A stretch of 64,000 nucleotides of DNA, from positions 39,592-103,591 of the forward strand of contig OMXE01000012.1 in NCBI GenBank assembly GCA_900314935.1. Direction: 5' to 3'. The notes under the pieces were generated by a model, which ran no database searches, was not told where the DNA came from, and saw only the letters and a program-made list of their open reading frames with translations. Below, piece by piece: positions 40,979 to 50,683 of the stretch. Each line of letters opens with the position of its first letter. Positions within the stretch are counted from its first letter, which is position 1. The translations under genes and the position numbers were made by a program. This DNA comes from an uncultured Prevotella sp. Lineage in GTDB: Bacteria > Bacteroidota > Bacteroidia > Bacteroidales > Bacteroidaceae.

Positions 40979-42505
40979 ATGTCTAGTGGTAAACAGATAG
41001 CAAAGAACACGATGTATCTATACATTCGTATGTTTTTTGTGATGCTTGTATCTTTATATACAGTGAGGGTTGTAATCAAAACGCTTGGTGTTGTTGATTA
41101 TGGTATTTTTACTGCTGTTGGTGGCATTGTATTGATGATGTCTTTCCTTTCCCAAACTATTACCTTTGCCGCCCAAAGGTATTTTTCTTTTGAATTGGGG
41201 CAGAACAATATGCAACGTCTTCAAGGTGTCTTTGGCATGGTGTTGGTTATATATGTGATAACTGCAATTGTAATAGCCATTATTGCTGAAATTGTTGGCG
41301 TTTGGTTCTTGGAAAACAAAATGATTATTCCCGATGAACGGTTAGATGCTGCACATTGGGTACTTCATTTTTCCTTATTGTCGTTTATCTTTCATATTCT
41401 ATACACTCCTTATAATGCCATGATTATTGCTCATGAAAACATGAAAGCCTATGCATATATAAGTATTATTGAAGTACTTCTTAAATTGGGAATTGTTTAT
41501 TTATTAGTTTTGAGCAATATTGATAAATTGACGCTTTATTCTTTTCTTTTGTTATGCATATCAATTGTTATAGCGCTTATTTATATCATATACTGTTATT
41601 GGTATTATCACGAAACGCATTTTGTTTTTAAGCCAAATCGCAAGTTGTTTTCTGAGTTAGTAAGTTATTCTTCGTGGACAATGTTCGGAACCCTAGCTGG
41701 AGTAGCTAACCAACAAGGAGTAGGTATTCTTCTTAATGTTTTTTTTGGACCCGTAGCCAATGCGTCACAATCTGTCGCGAATCAGGTTGGCCACGCACTT
41801 CAGATGTTTGCGTCTAATATATATACTGCCGTTAGACCACCAATCACAAAGAAATATGCTACAGGAGATTACAAAGAAGTCCTTAATCTTTTCTATATTA
41901 GTAGTAAATACTCCTTTTTTTTGTTGTACATAATCATGGTACCTCTTTTTTTTGAGATTCATTTTATATTACAGATATGGTTAGGTCAAGTAACATCATA
42001 CATGGTGGACTTTTCGCGTTTAATGCTAATTTACGTTATTATCCTATCTATATCGAACCCAATATCGATTGTTGTACAAGCCGCAGGTAATGTGAAGAGA
42101 TATCATGGTATAGTAGACAGCTTTACATTGCTAACTCTATTTGTTGCCTACTTTTTCTTTTTAGCGAAAGCACCCGCACAAAGTGTTTTCTATATAATGA
42201 TAATAGTTTTTATCATTGCTCATTTTATAAGGTTAATAGTCTTGAAATATTCTATAGAATTCTTTTTTAGAGATTATCTGAAAAGGTTTATTATTCCATG
42301 TTGTTTCGTTTCCACCCTGTCTTTTTTTCCACTATATTTTATTCATTTGTACATGGTCGAATCTTGGCAGCGGTTTATCACAACTGTTGTATTATCTATT
42401 TTTTTAGTTTTAGTGTTAATTATAATTGGAGGAATGAGTATAAATGAAAAAAAGGTCTTACGTGGTAAATTGAGTAATATTAAGTATGTCAAGTCTCTTT
42501 TTTAA
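40979..42505 (+). CDS. Wzx-type polysaccharide flippase
   Basis: 508 residues, about 12-14 predicted membrane helices, MATE-like. Opening [31 protein letters not shown] and [19 protein letters not shown] fit the Wzx/oligosaccharide flippase group common in Bacteroidetes. It moves lipid-linked repeat units across the inner membrane. AT-rich like the following genes. The next gene overlaps its end by 20 bp. Confidence 0.92.
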   Translation: MSSGKQIAKNTMYLYIRMFFVMLVSLYTVRVVIKTLGVVDYGIFTAVGGIVLMMSFLSQTITFAAQRYFSFELGQNNMQRLQGVFGMVLVIYVITAIVIAIIAEIVGVWFLENKMIIPDERLDAAHWVLHFSLLSFIFHILYTPYNAMIIAHENMKAYAYISIIEVLLKLGIVYLLVLSNIDKLTLYSFLLLCISIVIALIYIIYCYWYYHETHFVFKPNRKLFSELVSYSSWTMFGTLAGVANQQGVGILLNVFFGPVANASQSVANQVGHALQMFASNIYTAVRPPITKKYATGDYKEVLNLFYISSKYSFFLLYIIMVPLFFEIHFILQIWLGQVTSYMVDFSRLMLIYVIILSISNPISIVVQAAGNVKRYHGIVDSFTLLTLFVAYFFFLAKAPAQSVFYIMIIVFIIAHFIRLIVLKYSIEFFFRDYLKRFIIPCCFVSTLSFFPLYFIHLYMVESWQRFITTVVLSIFLVLVLIIIGGMSINEKKVLRGKLSNIKYVKSLF

Positions 42506-43109
42506 CATAGGTCGTTTTCTATCTTTCTTATTTCCATATGGTATGTTAAAGAAGGTATATCATCTTTATACTTTTTTGTATACAGGATGGTATTCTAGGT
42601 ATTTTGATTATTTTGGCAAGTATTCATATATAGCACCCCGTGCTTGTGTTATTTCGGGCATGAACTATATAAGTATAGGTAGTAATACATATATAGGAAA
42701 AAATGTCTCGTTAACAGCATGGTCATCATATAATGGTGATTCATATAAGCCCAATATTGTGATAGGTGATGGCTGTTCAATAGGAGAAGGTAATCATATA
42801 ACTGCTATTAATAGAATCGTACTAGGAAACAATGTATTAACAGGAAAAAAAGTTTTAATTACCGATAATGCTCATGGGAAATCTGTTTATGATAATATGA
42901 CTATCTCACCTCGAAAAAGGAGTTTGTATTCCAAAGGTCAAGTTATTATAGGGGATAATGTTTGGATTGGTGAGAAATCATCAATAATGCCTGGAGTTAT
43001 TATTGGAAAAGGTGCTATTATTGCTGCAAACTCTGTAGTTACTAAAAATGTTCCTGAATTCTGCATGGTTGCAGGAGTTCCTGCAAAAATCATCAAACAA
43101 TTTAATTAG
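42486..43109 (+). CDS. Left-handed beta-helix acyltransferase (hexapeptide repeat)
   Basis: 207 residues. An N-terminal hydrophobic part precedes hexapeptide-repeat coils from about 50 on ([70 protein letters not shown], each stretch a run of repeats) and the closing VPAKIIKQF. Relatives O-acetylate sugars. The His in ITDNAHG is the likely catalytic base. Confidence 0.93.
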   Translation: MSSLFFNIGRFLSFLFPYGMLKKVYHLYTFLYTGWYSRYFDYFGKYSYIAPRACVISGMNYISIGSNTYIGKNVSLTAWSSYNGDSYKPNIVIGDGCSIGEGNHITAINRIVLGNNVLTGKKVLITDNAHGKSVYDNMTISPRKRSLYSKGQVIIGDNVWIGEKSSIMPGVIIGKGAIIAANSVVTKNVPEFCMVAGVPAKIIKQFN

Positions 43110-43111
43110 AA

Positions 43112-44362
43112 ATGAATTCGGAGATATTCCTTGTTATCTTAAATTCCTTCGTATATATAATCACTTTTCTTATATATCAGAGAAAAGTTAGAACAATTCA
43201 AGTAGGTAGTGTTATTTTACTATTATACGCAATAGTATCAATAGGATCTGTATACTTGTTTATATCATATCCTATTTGGGGGATATGGGATTTTACAAAC
43301 ATCACGATCTTCCCTTTTATATATTTATATGTAATACTTTTGATCTCCTTCAAGCCTTTATTGATCTTTACGTCCGATAAGGTACAGGGTATGCGTATGC
43401 CCAAATCTTCAATAATGGATTGGATTTCAGTTCTTATAATAATCATATACCTTGGCTTCTTTTTTCAGACTATTCTCAGCTCTTTTTCAATTGGCGATCT
43501 ATTTAATGCAGATATTTTATCTGAAAACCATGAAGATAGGGGCGAAACAATGACAATGGAGGGAAGTTTTAATGTATTAGGAATATTAAAAAACATCTTT
43601 TCTGATGTGTTATGGGTTATGTTTATGTATAATTGGGTTTGTGGAAAACGCTTTTTAGCATTTGGATTAATTGGGGCTATAGTAGTCGCAATATTCACTA
43701 GTTTGGCGTGGGGGTCAAGGGGATCACTAATTTCAATTATAATGCAAATGCCATTTGCCATAATTGTTTTTCGTCCATTATTGAATAGTCGACAAAAAAA
43801 ACAGGTTAATTTTACGGTTCTGGCTCTTCTCGTAATGATTCTTATGGGATTTGGTGCTTTGACATATGGTAGATTTGGTGATAATGTTAATTATACTTTG
43901 ACTGATATCTTCATGTATTACTTGTCTTCAAATTTCCTTATGTTTAATAACTATATTATGGATCCTGGAGGCTTAAGGTATGGTGATCGTGTTTTCCCTC
44001 TTTTGCGTATGTTGTTTGGTATGGATACTTCAAGTGGATTTAGTGAAAGAAGATTATTATTCCCCAGATTAATAATTGATGATTCTCAGTTTACCTTTTT
44101 TGTCGGCGATTTTTGTCTCGATTTTGGACTTGTTTTTACTTTCTTGTTTTTTTTGTTTTTCGCTGCTGTTTTGTATAAAGTATTTAAGAAGAAAGTATAT
44201 GATATGGGTGATGTCTTATTAGGTTTGTTGTGGTATAATATCTTGTTTTTTGGCTTTACGTTATTTGTTTATGCCGAAAAAGGAGGCAATATTCGTTTGT
44301 TGTATTTGTTATTTTTCATATATCTTTTTAAAAGATTTACTCCTAATGTTATTAAACAATGA
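43112..44362 (+). CDS. Wzy-type polysaccharide polymerase
   Basis: 416 residues, about 10-12 hydrophobic segments, with a large periplasmic loop near 120-150 and 290-320. Conserved domains are weak, as usual for Wzy. Position after the flippase and an acetyltransferase and before glycosyltransferases supports the call. AAGGGNIRLLYLL near the end is typical of O-antigen polymerases in its layout only. Confidence 0.8.
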   Translation: MNSEIFLVILNSFVYIITFLIYQRKVRTIQVGSVILLLYAIVSIGSVYLFISYPIWGIWDFTNITIFPFIYLYVILLISFKPLLIFTSDKVQGMRMPKSSIMDWISVLIIIIYLGFFFQTILSSFSIGDLFNADILSENHEDRGETMTMEGSFNVLGILKNIFSDVLWVMFMYNWVCGKRFLAFGLIGAIVVAIFTSLAWGSRGSLISIIMQMPFAIIVFRPLLNSRQKKQVNFTVLALLVMILMGFGALTYGRFGDNVNYTLTDIFMYYLSSNFLMFNNYIMDPGGLRYGDRVFPLLRMLFGMDTSSGFSERRLLFPRLIIDDSQFTFFVGDFCLDFGLVFTFLFFLFFAAVLYKVFKKKVYDMGDVLLGLLWYNILFFGFTLFVYAEKGGNIRLLYLLFFIYLFKRFTPNVIKQ

Positions 44363-44377
44363 TTTACTAATATAGAA

Positions 44378-45550
44378 ATGATGAGTAAGAAGAAAGCACG
44401 CGTTATAGCATTTTACCTTCCTCAGTTTCATCCTATACCAGAGAATGACAGATGGTGGGGAAAGGGTTTTACGGAATGGACAAATGTTGGCAAGGCAAAA
44501 CCGCTTTTTAAAGGTCATTACCAACCTAGGGTCCCTGCGGATTTAGGCTATTATGATCTTCGTATGCCTGAAGTGCGTGAAGCCCAAGCGGAGATGGCTC
44601 GAGATGCTGGTATAGAAGGTTTTTGTTATTGGCATTATTGGTTTAATAGCAAGACACAATTGCTAGATCGTCCTTTTAAAGAAGTATTGAATTCAGGGAA
44701 ACCGGATTTTCCATTTTGCCTTGGCTGGGCTAATCATAGTTGGACAAATAAGTCATGGGAGATTGGTACTAGAAAAGTTCCAGTCCAGACTTTTTTGGAA
44801 ATGGTATATAACAAGGAAGAATATGAGACTCATTTTTTTTCTATTCTGTCAGCGTTTAAAGATCATAGATATATTAGGGTGGATGGCAAACCGCTTTTCC
44901 TCGTTTGGAGACCCTTGGATATTCCTAATCCCAAAGAATTCATTGATTTGTGGAACAACCTGGCAAAAGATAATGGTCTTCCAGGCATTTTCTTTGTAGG
45001 GATTCAATATAATATGCTGCCTGAGGAGTGGACATGGAAAAACATAATTTACAAAAATGCACCAGACAGAGCTGCTGAGTTATACCGACAAGTGATAGAT
45101 GCTGGATTTGATGCTGTTAGTTCAAGAGGTTATCATAGGGCTGATTATTATGCTCGTTCCATGTGGGAAACTATTTGGCGAAGCATAGCTATTCGCGTAT
45201 TTAAATATACTCCAATTTCAAAATGTAATCAAGATATTATTAATAAATATCTATATGTTAAGGAAGATAGGTGGGAGGATGTCTTTCCTACATTGATGCC
45301 TAATTGGGATAGGAGCCCGCGAAGCGGCCGTAAAGCCAGAATCTATACGAATAGTACACCAGAAGTGTTTAGAGGGCAAATAGAAAAAGTCTTAGATTTA
45401 CTAAAAAATAAAACAGATGAACACAAAGTAGCATTCTTGATGTCATGGAATGAATGGGCTGAAGGAAATTATGTGGAACCTGATTTAAAATATGGTCATG
45501 GTTTTTTAGATGTTATTCATGATATGATTATAGATAATAATTGCCAATGA
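44378..45550 (+). CDS. WbsX-family glycosyltransferase/glycoside-processing protein
   Basis: 390 residues. Signature of WbsX (GH99-like barrel): IAFYLPQFHPIPENDRWWGKGF, TEWTNVGKAKPLF, GIEGFCYWHYWF and SWNEWAEGNYVEPDLKYG. Proteins of this family are common in O-antigen loci and are thought to act on rhamnan- or mannose-type chains, but the reaction is poorly defined. Its stop overlaps the next start (ATGA). Confidence 0.92.
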   Translation: MMSKKKARVIAFYLPQFHPIPENDRWWGKGFTEWTNVGKAKPLFKGHYQPRVPADLGYYDLRMPEVREAQAEMARDAGIEGFCYWHYWFNSKTQLLDRPFKEVLNSGKPDFPFCLGWANHSWTNKSWEIGTRKVPVQTFLEMVYNKEEYETHFFSILSAFKDHRYIRVDGKPLFLVWRPLDIPNPKEFIDLWNNLAKDNGLPGIFFVGIQYNMLPEEWTWKNIIYKNAPDRAAELYRQVIDAGFDAVSSRGYHRADYYARSMWETIWRSIAIRVFKYTPISKCNQDIINKYLYVKEDRWEDVFPTLMPNWDRSPRSGRKARIYTNSTPEVFRGQIEKVLDLLKNKTDEHKVAFLMSWNEWAEGNYVEPDLKYGHGFLDVIHDMIIDNNCQ

Positions 45551-46722
45551 GAATAGCAATCATCGCTAATGGTTATCCAAATAAGAAGGAACCTCAATGG
45601 GGCTGTTTTGAGAAAGATCAGGCAAATGCTTTGGCTAAAATGGGTCATGAGGTGTCGATATTATTTGTAGACAGAAGATTCAGGAAATACTGGAGGAGAA
45701 TAGGGATAACAAGAATACAAGAAGGAAACATTACAGTTTATGGAATGTTTTACTTACCTCTAGCTTGGTTACGTGATAAGGTATCATACAGACTTCATCA
45801 GAAATTAGTTATGAATATGTATGATAAGCTCTTTAAAACTATGGTTGATATTCAAGGTAAACCTGATGTGTTGTATGCTCACTTCCAATGGAATATTTCT
45901 TATGTTTCCAGATTAAGAAAAAAATATGGGATACCTCTGATAGGTGTTGAGCATTGGAGTGGAATGACAAGTGAAACATTACCACCGTTATCTATTTACC
46001 AGGGAAACATTGCATATTCAACTGCCGACAAAATATTGGCTGTGTCAAAATCGCTACAGTCAGATATATACAGACACTTTGGTAAAGAATCCACTGTAGT
46101 ATACGATATGCTGGGACAAGAATTCATAGCTTCTGATACAAGAACAGACAAGAAAACAGAATCATTCCTTTCGGGAGGGGCTTTCCAGTTTGTCGCTATA
46201 GGTAGTTTAATTTACAGAAAAGGGTTTGATGTGCTTATTGATGCCTTCGCAAAATCAAATCTAGCAAAAAAAAAGTGTCGAGTTGTTATTATTGGAGATG
46301 GTCCAGAAAAAATGAAACTAATAAAACAAACTGAAGAATTTGGGTTGTCAGATTGTGTCAGTTTGGTAGGAAGAAAGACAAAAGACGAAATAATTAGTAT
46401 AATGCATGATAGCCATGCGTTTGTTCTTTCATCTAGGGCAGAGACTTTTGGCGTGGTTTGTATTGAGGCTCTCTCCCAGGGCTTGCCTAACATTGCAACT
46501 ATATGTGGCGGACCTGAAGAATTCGTTAATGAAAGAAATGGTCTTTTGGTAGAACCCAATGACGTTGATGCCTTATCTGAAGCCATGTGTAAGATGTTTG
46601 AGAACCATAACCAATATGATAAAGTTGCTATAGCTAATGAATGTATTAATCATTTCTCTCCTTCGGTTATAGCAAAACAATTGAGCGATATTTTTGAAGA
46701 AGTAATTAATAATAGAGAATGA
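45547..46722 (+). CDS. Family 4 glycosyltransferase (GT-B)
   Basis: 391 residues from ATG 45547. N-terminal IAIIANGYPNKKEPQWGCFEKDQANAL, central FVAIGSLIYRKGFDVLIDAF, and the C-terminal donor site EALSQGLPNIATICGGPEEFV with the EAMCKMFENH helix. A retaining GT4 transferring a sugar to the lipid-linked unit. The run of nine A at 46266-46274, within its coding sequence, is a possible slippage site. Confidence 0.94.
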   Translation: MRIAIIANGYPNKKEPQWGCFEKDQANALAKMGHEVSILFVDRRFRKYWRRIGITRIQEGNITVYGMFYLPLAWLRDKVSYRLHQKLVMNMYDKLFKTMVDIQGKPDVLYAHFQWNISYVSRLRKKYGIPLIGVEHWSGMTSETLPPLSIYQGNIAYSTADKILAVSKSLQSDIYRHFGKESTVVYDMLGQEFIASDTRTDKKTESFLSGGAFQFVAIGSLIYRKGFDVLIDAFAKSNLAKKKCRVVIIGDGPEKMKLIKQTEEFGLSDCVSLVGRKTKDEIISIMHDSHAFVLSSRAETFGVVCIEALSQGLPNIATICGGPEEFVNERNGLLVEPNDVDALSEAMCKMFENHNQYDKVAIANECINHFSPSVIAKQLSDIFEEVINNRE

Positions 46723-47348
46723 AGAATTTGATTATCATTGGTGCTGGCGGTATGGGTCGTACAATGTATAGCAATGCATTGGAAAGTGTCGGTTATGGGG
46801 AGACCTTTTTAGTCAAGGGGTTTATTGATGATAACCTTGAAGCGCTGAAAGGCCTACCGAACTATCCCCCTGTCATTGGTACCATAAAAGATTATACTCC
46901 GCAACAAAATGATGTGTTTGTATCAAGCATAGGTGGTGCTTCGCGCAGATCTTGTATGGAAGAAATAATAAGTCGCGGAGGCGAATTTATGGAACTAATT
47001 CATAAAACGGCACGAATATACAACAATGCCAAACTTGGCAAAGGAAACTTTATTGGGGCTTATTCTGTTATTGGTAATGATGCAGTTATAGGTGACTATA
47101 ATATGATTCAATCATATACAGTCATTGGGCATGATGTACATATGGGTAGTTGGAATCGTATTGATACACATGTTACCTGCGTGGGAGGAGTGGTGATTGA
47201 AGATGAAACCAATATCCATACTTCTGCCGTTATTAGCCATAAGGTTAGAGTTGAGACTGGTGCACATGTCGGAGCTTTGAGTTTTGTGATTAGAAAAGTT
47301 AAAGCAGGTACTACCGTTATGGGAAACCCTGCGAAAAGACTTGTATAG
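46719..47348 (+). CDS. NeuD/PglD-like sugar acetyltransferase
   Basis: 209 residues. The N-terminal Rossmann part opens LIIIGAGGMGRTMYSNA; the C-terminal left-handed beta-helix from about 95 (ARIYNNAKLGKGNFIG, SYTVIGHDVHMG) ends VMGNPAKRL. PglD and NeuD proteins acetylate amino sugars or sialic-type sugars. It overlaps the glycosyltransferase by 4 bp and precedes an acyl carrier protein, so the acyl donor here could be an acyl-ACP. Confidence 0.92.
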   Translation: MKNLIIIGAGGMGRTMYSNALESVGYGETFLVKGFIDDNLEALKGLPNYPPVIGTIKDYTPQQNDVFVSSIGGASRRSCMEEIISRGGEFMELIHKTARIYNNAKLGKGNFIGAYSVIGNDAVIGDYNMIQSYTVIGHDVHMGSWNRIDTHVTCVGGVVIEDETNIHTSAVISHKVRVETGAHVGALSFVIRKVKAGTTVMGNPAKRLV

Positions 47349-47387
47349 TATTAGTTTACAAATAATATAAGTATAAAATATTTAGTT

Positions 47388-47618
47388 ATGGAAATACATG
47401 ATTTTATTGAACATTTCGCCGAGCAGTTTGACGATACTGAAATGAGTGAGTTTAAACCAGAAACAGTGTTTCATGAGTTAGATGAGTATTCCTCATTGAT
47501 AGCTTTGTCAATCATTGGCATGGTAGATGAAGAGTATGGAGTGTCACTTAATGCTAACGAAATGTCGGCAGCTGTGACCATCGAGGACTTGTTTAATACG
47601 GTGAAGGCGAAATTGTGA
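47388..47618 (+). CDS. Acyl carrier protein, copy 1
   Basis: 76 residues, acidic four-helix carrier. The phosphopantetheine serine lies in LDEYSSLIALSII (DSL-type motif with YS-S). Overlaps the following SDR start by 1 bp, so it belongs to the acyl cassette at 47388-52017. It is unlike housekeeping ACP, which has GxDSLDxVE. Confidence 0.88.
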   Translation: MEIHDFIEHFAEQFDDTEMSEFKPETVFHELDEYSSLIALSIIGMVDEEYGVSLNANEMSAAVTIEDLFNTVKAKL

Positions 47619-48373
47619 TGGAGAATTATAATCCTTTTTCACTTGAAGGGAAAACCATCCTGATTACTGGCGCTGCCGGGGGCATCGGCAGGGCTACGGC
47701 TATTGAATGTGCCAAACTTGGGGCGAGACTCATCCTCACAGATATCAATGAGGAAGGAGTTAAGACGACACTTGAACATCTACCAAACAAAGAACAGCAT
47801 CGTTATTTATTGGCTAATCTGACCGTAGATGATGAAATTGACAAACTTGTCTGTGAAATTGAAAAATTGGATGGCTTTGTAAGCAATGCAGGTATTACCA
47901 AACCAACGTTGGTGAAATTCATTAACCGAGAAGACTTGGAACGTATCATGTCTATTAATGCAATGGCTCCGATGTTTCTTACTCAGCGACTATTAAGAAA
48001 GAAGAAATTCTCAAAGAATTCTTCTATCGTGTTTACCGTGTCTATTGGAGGTGTATATACTACAGCTTTCGGTAATGCGATGTATGGATCATCCAAAGGT
48101 GCCCTTCAGGTATTCATGAAAAATGTGGCATTGGAATCTGCCATGAATGGTATTCGTTGTAATAGTGTTAATCCAGGCATGATCAATACTGGTTTGTTGA
48201 AACCTGGAACATATTCTGAGGAAGATAAACAGAAGGACATGCTGACCTACCCGATGAAACGTTATGGCGAGCCTCGTGAGGTGGCATTAGGTATTGTCTA
48301 TTTACTTTCAGACGCATCCTCCTTTGTGACGGGACATTCATTGATTATAGACGGAGGTAAAACATTATACTAG
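47618..48373 (+). CDS. FabG-like SDR (cassette reductase 1)
   Basis: 251 residues from ATG 47618, whose A is shared with the ACP stop. The NADP loop ITGAAGGIGRATA, VSNAGIT, catalytic YGSSKGAL and C-terminal SSFVTGHSLIIDGGKTLY are FabG-like. With the ACP on either side it probably reduces a beta-ketoacyl-ACP. The ten-residue N-terminus before GKTILITG is longer than FabG. Confidence 0.92.
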   Translation: MENYNPFSLEGKTILITGAAGGIGRATAIECAKLGARLILTDINEEGVKTTLEHLPNKEQHRYLLANLTVDDEIDKLVCEIEKLDGFVSNAGITKPTLVKFINREDLERIMSINAMAPMFLTQRLLRKKKFSKNSSIVFTVSIGGVYTTAFGNAMYGSSKGALQVFMKNVALESAMNGIRCNSVNPGMINTGLLKPGTYSEEDKQKDMLTYPMKRYGEPREVALGIVYLLSDASSFVTGHSLIIDGGKTLY

Positions 48374-48377
48374 TAGC

Positions 48378-49136
48378 ATGGAAAGACTATTAGAGAATAA
48401 AGTGTGTATCATCACAGGTGCTGCTCAGGGTATCGGAAAAGGTATCGCAGAGCGGTTTGCTGCTGATGGTGCTATCGTATATGCCTGTGATCTCCGTGAA
48501 GGGTCTATGGACGAGTGGGCAAAAGAGTGTGCTGAGCGCAATGCTACCCGAATCGTTCCGATGTACTTTGATGTGTCAGATGCTGCGGCTGTCAAGAATG
48601 CTATGATGAGCATCTTCAAACAAGAGAAGCGAATCGATGCGTTGGTAAACAATGCCGGAGTGGTGTTCAATAAAAAGATTGGTATGATTGTGCATCAGGA
48701 AACAGAACTGATGTTCCGCATCAATGTGATTGCCGTCATAGAACTGGTACAGCTTTGCTCACGTTTGATGGCACGTACTGGTGGTGGTTCCATCGTGAAT
48801 ATCGCATCAGTGACGGCAGTTTTAGGTTCGCCTGGGCAGTCTGCTTATTCAGCCACCAAGGGTGCCATCATGTCATTCACGAAATCGGCTGCCAAGGAAT
48901 TGGCTCCGCAGGGTATCCGTGTGAATGCCGTGGCTCCAGGTATCGTCAAGACAGAACGATTTGCAGAGCTCTATGAGAGCGACGGAGCAAAGATCGACCA
49001 GCGAATCTCACGTATTGGCCTTGGACGACTGGGCACGCCCGGAGATATTGCCAATGCCTGCGCCTTCCTCGCCTCTGACCGCAGTTCATATATCTCTGGC
49101 CAGATTCTCGGTGTGGATGGCTGCGCCTCAATTTAA
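48378..49136 (+). CDS. FabG-like SDR (cassette reductase 2)
   Basis: 252 residues. ITGAAQGIGKGIAERF, VNNAGVV, active site YSATKGAIMSFTKSAAKEL and C-terminal SYISGQILGVDGCASI. A close FabG relative, 4 bp after reductase 1. Two reductases in one cassette suggest successive steps or two substrates. The stop codon begins the AAGTGAA repeat at 49135. Confidence 0.93.
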   Translation: MERLLENKVCIITGAAQGIGKGIAERFAADGAIVYACDLREGSMDEWAKECAERNATRIVPMYFDVSDAAAVKNAMMSIFKQEKRIDALVNNAGVVFNKKIGMIVHQETELMFRINVIAVIELVQLCSRLMARTGGGSIVNIASVTAVLGSPGQSAYSATKGAIMSFTKSAAKELAPQGIRVNAVAPGIVKTERFAELYESDGAKIDQRISRIGLGRLGTPGDIANACAFLASDRSSYISGQILGVDGCASI

Positions 49137-49176
49137 GTGAAAAGTGAAAAGTGAAAAGTGTAATATTTGCTACCGC
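49135..49176 (+). repeat. Dispersed repeat: heptamer tract plus TTTGCTACCGC tail (copy 2)
   Basis: AAGTGAA three times and AAGTGTA (49135-49162), then ATATTTGCTACCGC. Opposite orientation to 6092-6126, which has one heptamer fewer. It fills the gap between reductase 2 and the acyl-activating enzyme. Confidence 0.88.
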
Positions 49177-49183
49177 AGAAAAG

Positions 49184-50587
49184 ATGATACTGAATATAGA
49201 TAAGTGGTCAAGTGATGCGGTGGCTGCGATTGATTCGCAGGGACAGCAGTTGACCTACGGTGAAATGAGGTCTTTTGCGGAGCAGACAGGGCAGCTGATG
49301 CCCACCCGATCATTGTTCTTCCTATTGGTGGAGAACAATTGCGGTGGTATTGCATGGACCATCAGTAATATCTGTGCGGGCAATGTGCCGCTGATCCTGA
49401 ATGCCCACTTGGATGAAGGACTGTATAAGAGTTTGTATGAACTCTATCAGCCTCCTTTCGTCTGTGTGCCAGAAGGGATGTCTGAGAAGTTTGATTATGA
49501 AACGGTAGGATCTTTCTATGGCTACACCTTGATGAAGACAGGCAATGAGGCTTGTTCAATGAACGAGGAACTATCACATCTGTTACCGACATCAGGTTCT
49601 ACGGGCAGTCCTAAGTTAGTGCGCCATAAGTATGCCAATATTGAGGCAGCCGCCTTGAATATATCTACTTTCTTTGAACTGACAGAGAAAGATCGCCCCT
49701 TGATGGTGCTCCCGCTATACTACACGATGGGCCTCTCGATGGTGTTCAGTCATTTCTATGTAGGAGCCACCGTACTCATAACGAACCTCAGCATGACCGA
49801 CCGTAACTTCTGGAAGTTCATGAAAGAGGAACACGCTTCGAGTTTTACCGGTGTTCCGTATAGCTTCGAGATTCTGAACCTGATGCGTTTCTTCCGCATG
49901 GATTTGCCCGATCTGACCTTATTAACACAAGGGGGGGGGAGGATGCCGAAGGAGCTGAATCTGAAGTTTGCTGAGTTCTGTTGTGACAATGGAAAGAAAT
50001 GGATAGCTACCTATGGCCAGTCGGAGTGTACTGCACGTATGGCCTGGTTGCCTCCGAAATGGGCTATTGAGAAAGTGGGTAGTATTGGTATTGCTGTACC
50101 TAATGCCGAACTTTCATTGATAGATATGGATGGCAATCCAGTTACAACTCCCAATACTGAGGGTGAGATGTGCTACCGCGGCAAGAACGTAACTATGGGT
50201 TATGCTCGTCAACGTGAAGACCTGCTGTTAGGTGATGAGCGCCATGGCTTTATCCGTACAGGTGACTTGGCCTATTTCGATGAGGACGGCTGTTATTACA
50301 TCGTTGGTCGTATGGGTCGTTTCTTGAAACTATTCGGTATGCGTGTCGGCTTGGACGAATGTGAGCGAATCGTCAAAGGTAAGTTCCCCAATCTGGAATG
50401 TGCTTGTGTGGGAACAGACGAAAAGATGATTGTCTATCTGACAGATGAGAGCTTTAAGGCTCAAGTGAAAGAGGAACTTGTCAACCGTCTGAAACTCGTC
50501 GCCTCCTCTTTCGAGGTGCGAATCATATCAGAGATACCGAAGAACGAAGCCGGCAAAACCCTATATGCAAAACTAGATAATAAATAG
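49184..50587 (+). CDS. Acyl-CoA synthetase-like acyl-activating enzyme (ANL superfamily)
   Basis: 467 residues from ATG 49184; upstream GTG codons belong to the repeat. ANL motifs: LLPTSGSTGSPKLV (phosphate loop), YGQSECTARM, IRTGDLAYFDEDGCYYIVGR and the C-terminal catalytic Lys in NEAGKTLYAKL. It activates a carboxylate and loads CoA or an ACP. A run of nine G (49931-49939) at codons 250-252, LTQGGGRMP, uses GGG three times and could slip. Confidence 0.92.
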   Translation: MILNIDKWSSDAVAAIDSQGQQLTYGEMRSFAEQTGQLMPTRSLFFLLVENNCGGIAWTISNICAGNVPLILNAHLDEGLYKSLYELYQPPFVCVPEGMSEKFDYETVGSFYGYTLMKTGNEACSMNEELSHLLPTSGSTGSPKLVRHKYANIEAAALNISTFFELTEKDRPLMVLPLYYTMGLSMVFSHFYVGATVLITNLSMTDRNFWKFMKEEHASSFTGVPYSFEILNLMRFFRMDLPDLTLLTQGGGRMPKELNLKFAEFCCDNGKKWIATYGQSECTARMAWLPPKWAIEKVGSIGIAVPNAELSLIDMDGNPVTTPNTEGEMCYRGKNVTMGYARQREDLLLGDERHGFIRTGDLAYFDEDGCYYIVGRMGRFLKLFGMRVGLDECERIVKGKFPNLECACVGTDEKMIVYLTDESFKAQVKEELVNRLKLVASSFEVRIISEIPKNEAGKTLYAKLDNK

Positions 50588-50589
50588 AC

Positions 50590-50648
50590 CACGGATCAAA
50601 CAGATTTAACGGATACCCGCATAATCCGTATAATCCGAGAAATCCGTG
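50590..50648. repeat. ACGGAT/ATCCGT inverted repeat before the second ACP
   Basis: Two ACGGAT on the left (50591-50596, 50609-50614) and ATCCGT elements on the right, with CACGGAT (50590-50596) and ATCCGTG (50642-50648) as outer arms. Same sequence type as 34508-34535 and 39436-39721. Confidence 0.7.
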
Positions 50649-50683
50649 TTCGAAATATAAGTAAATAAATAGTGGTAAATAAT

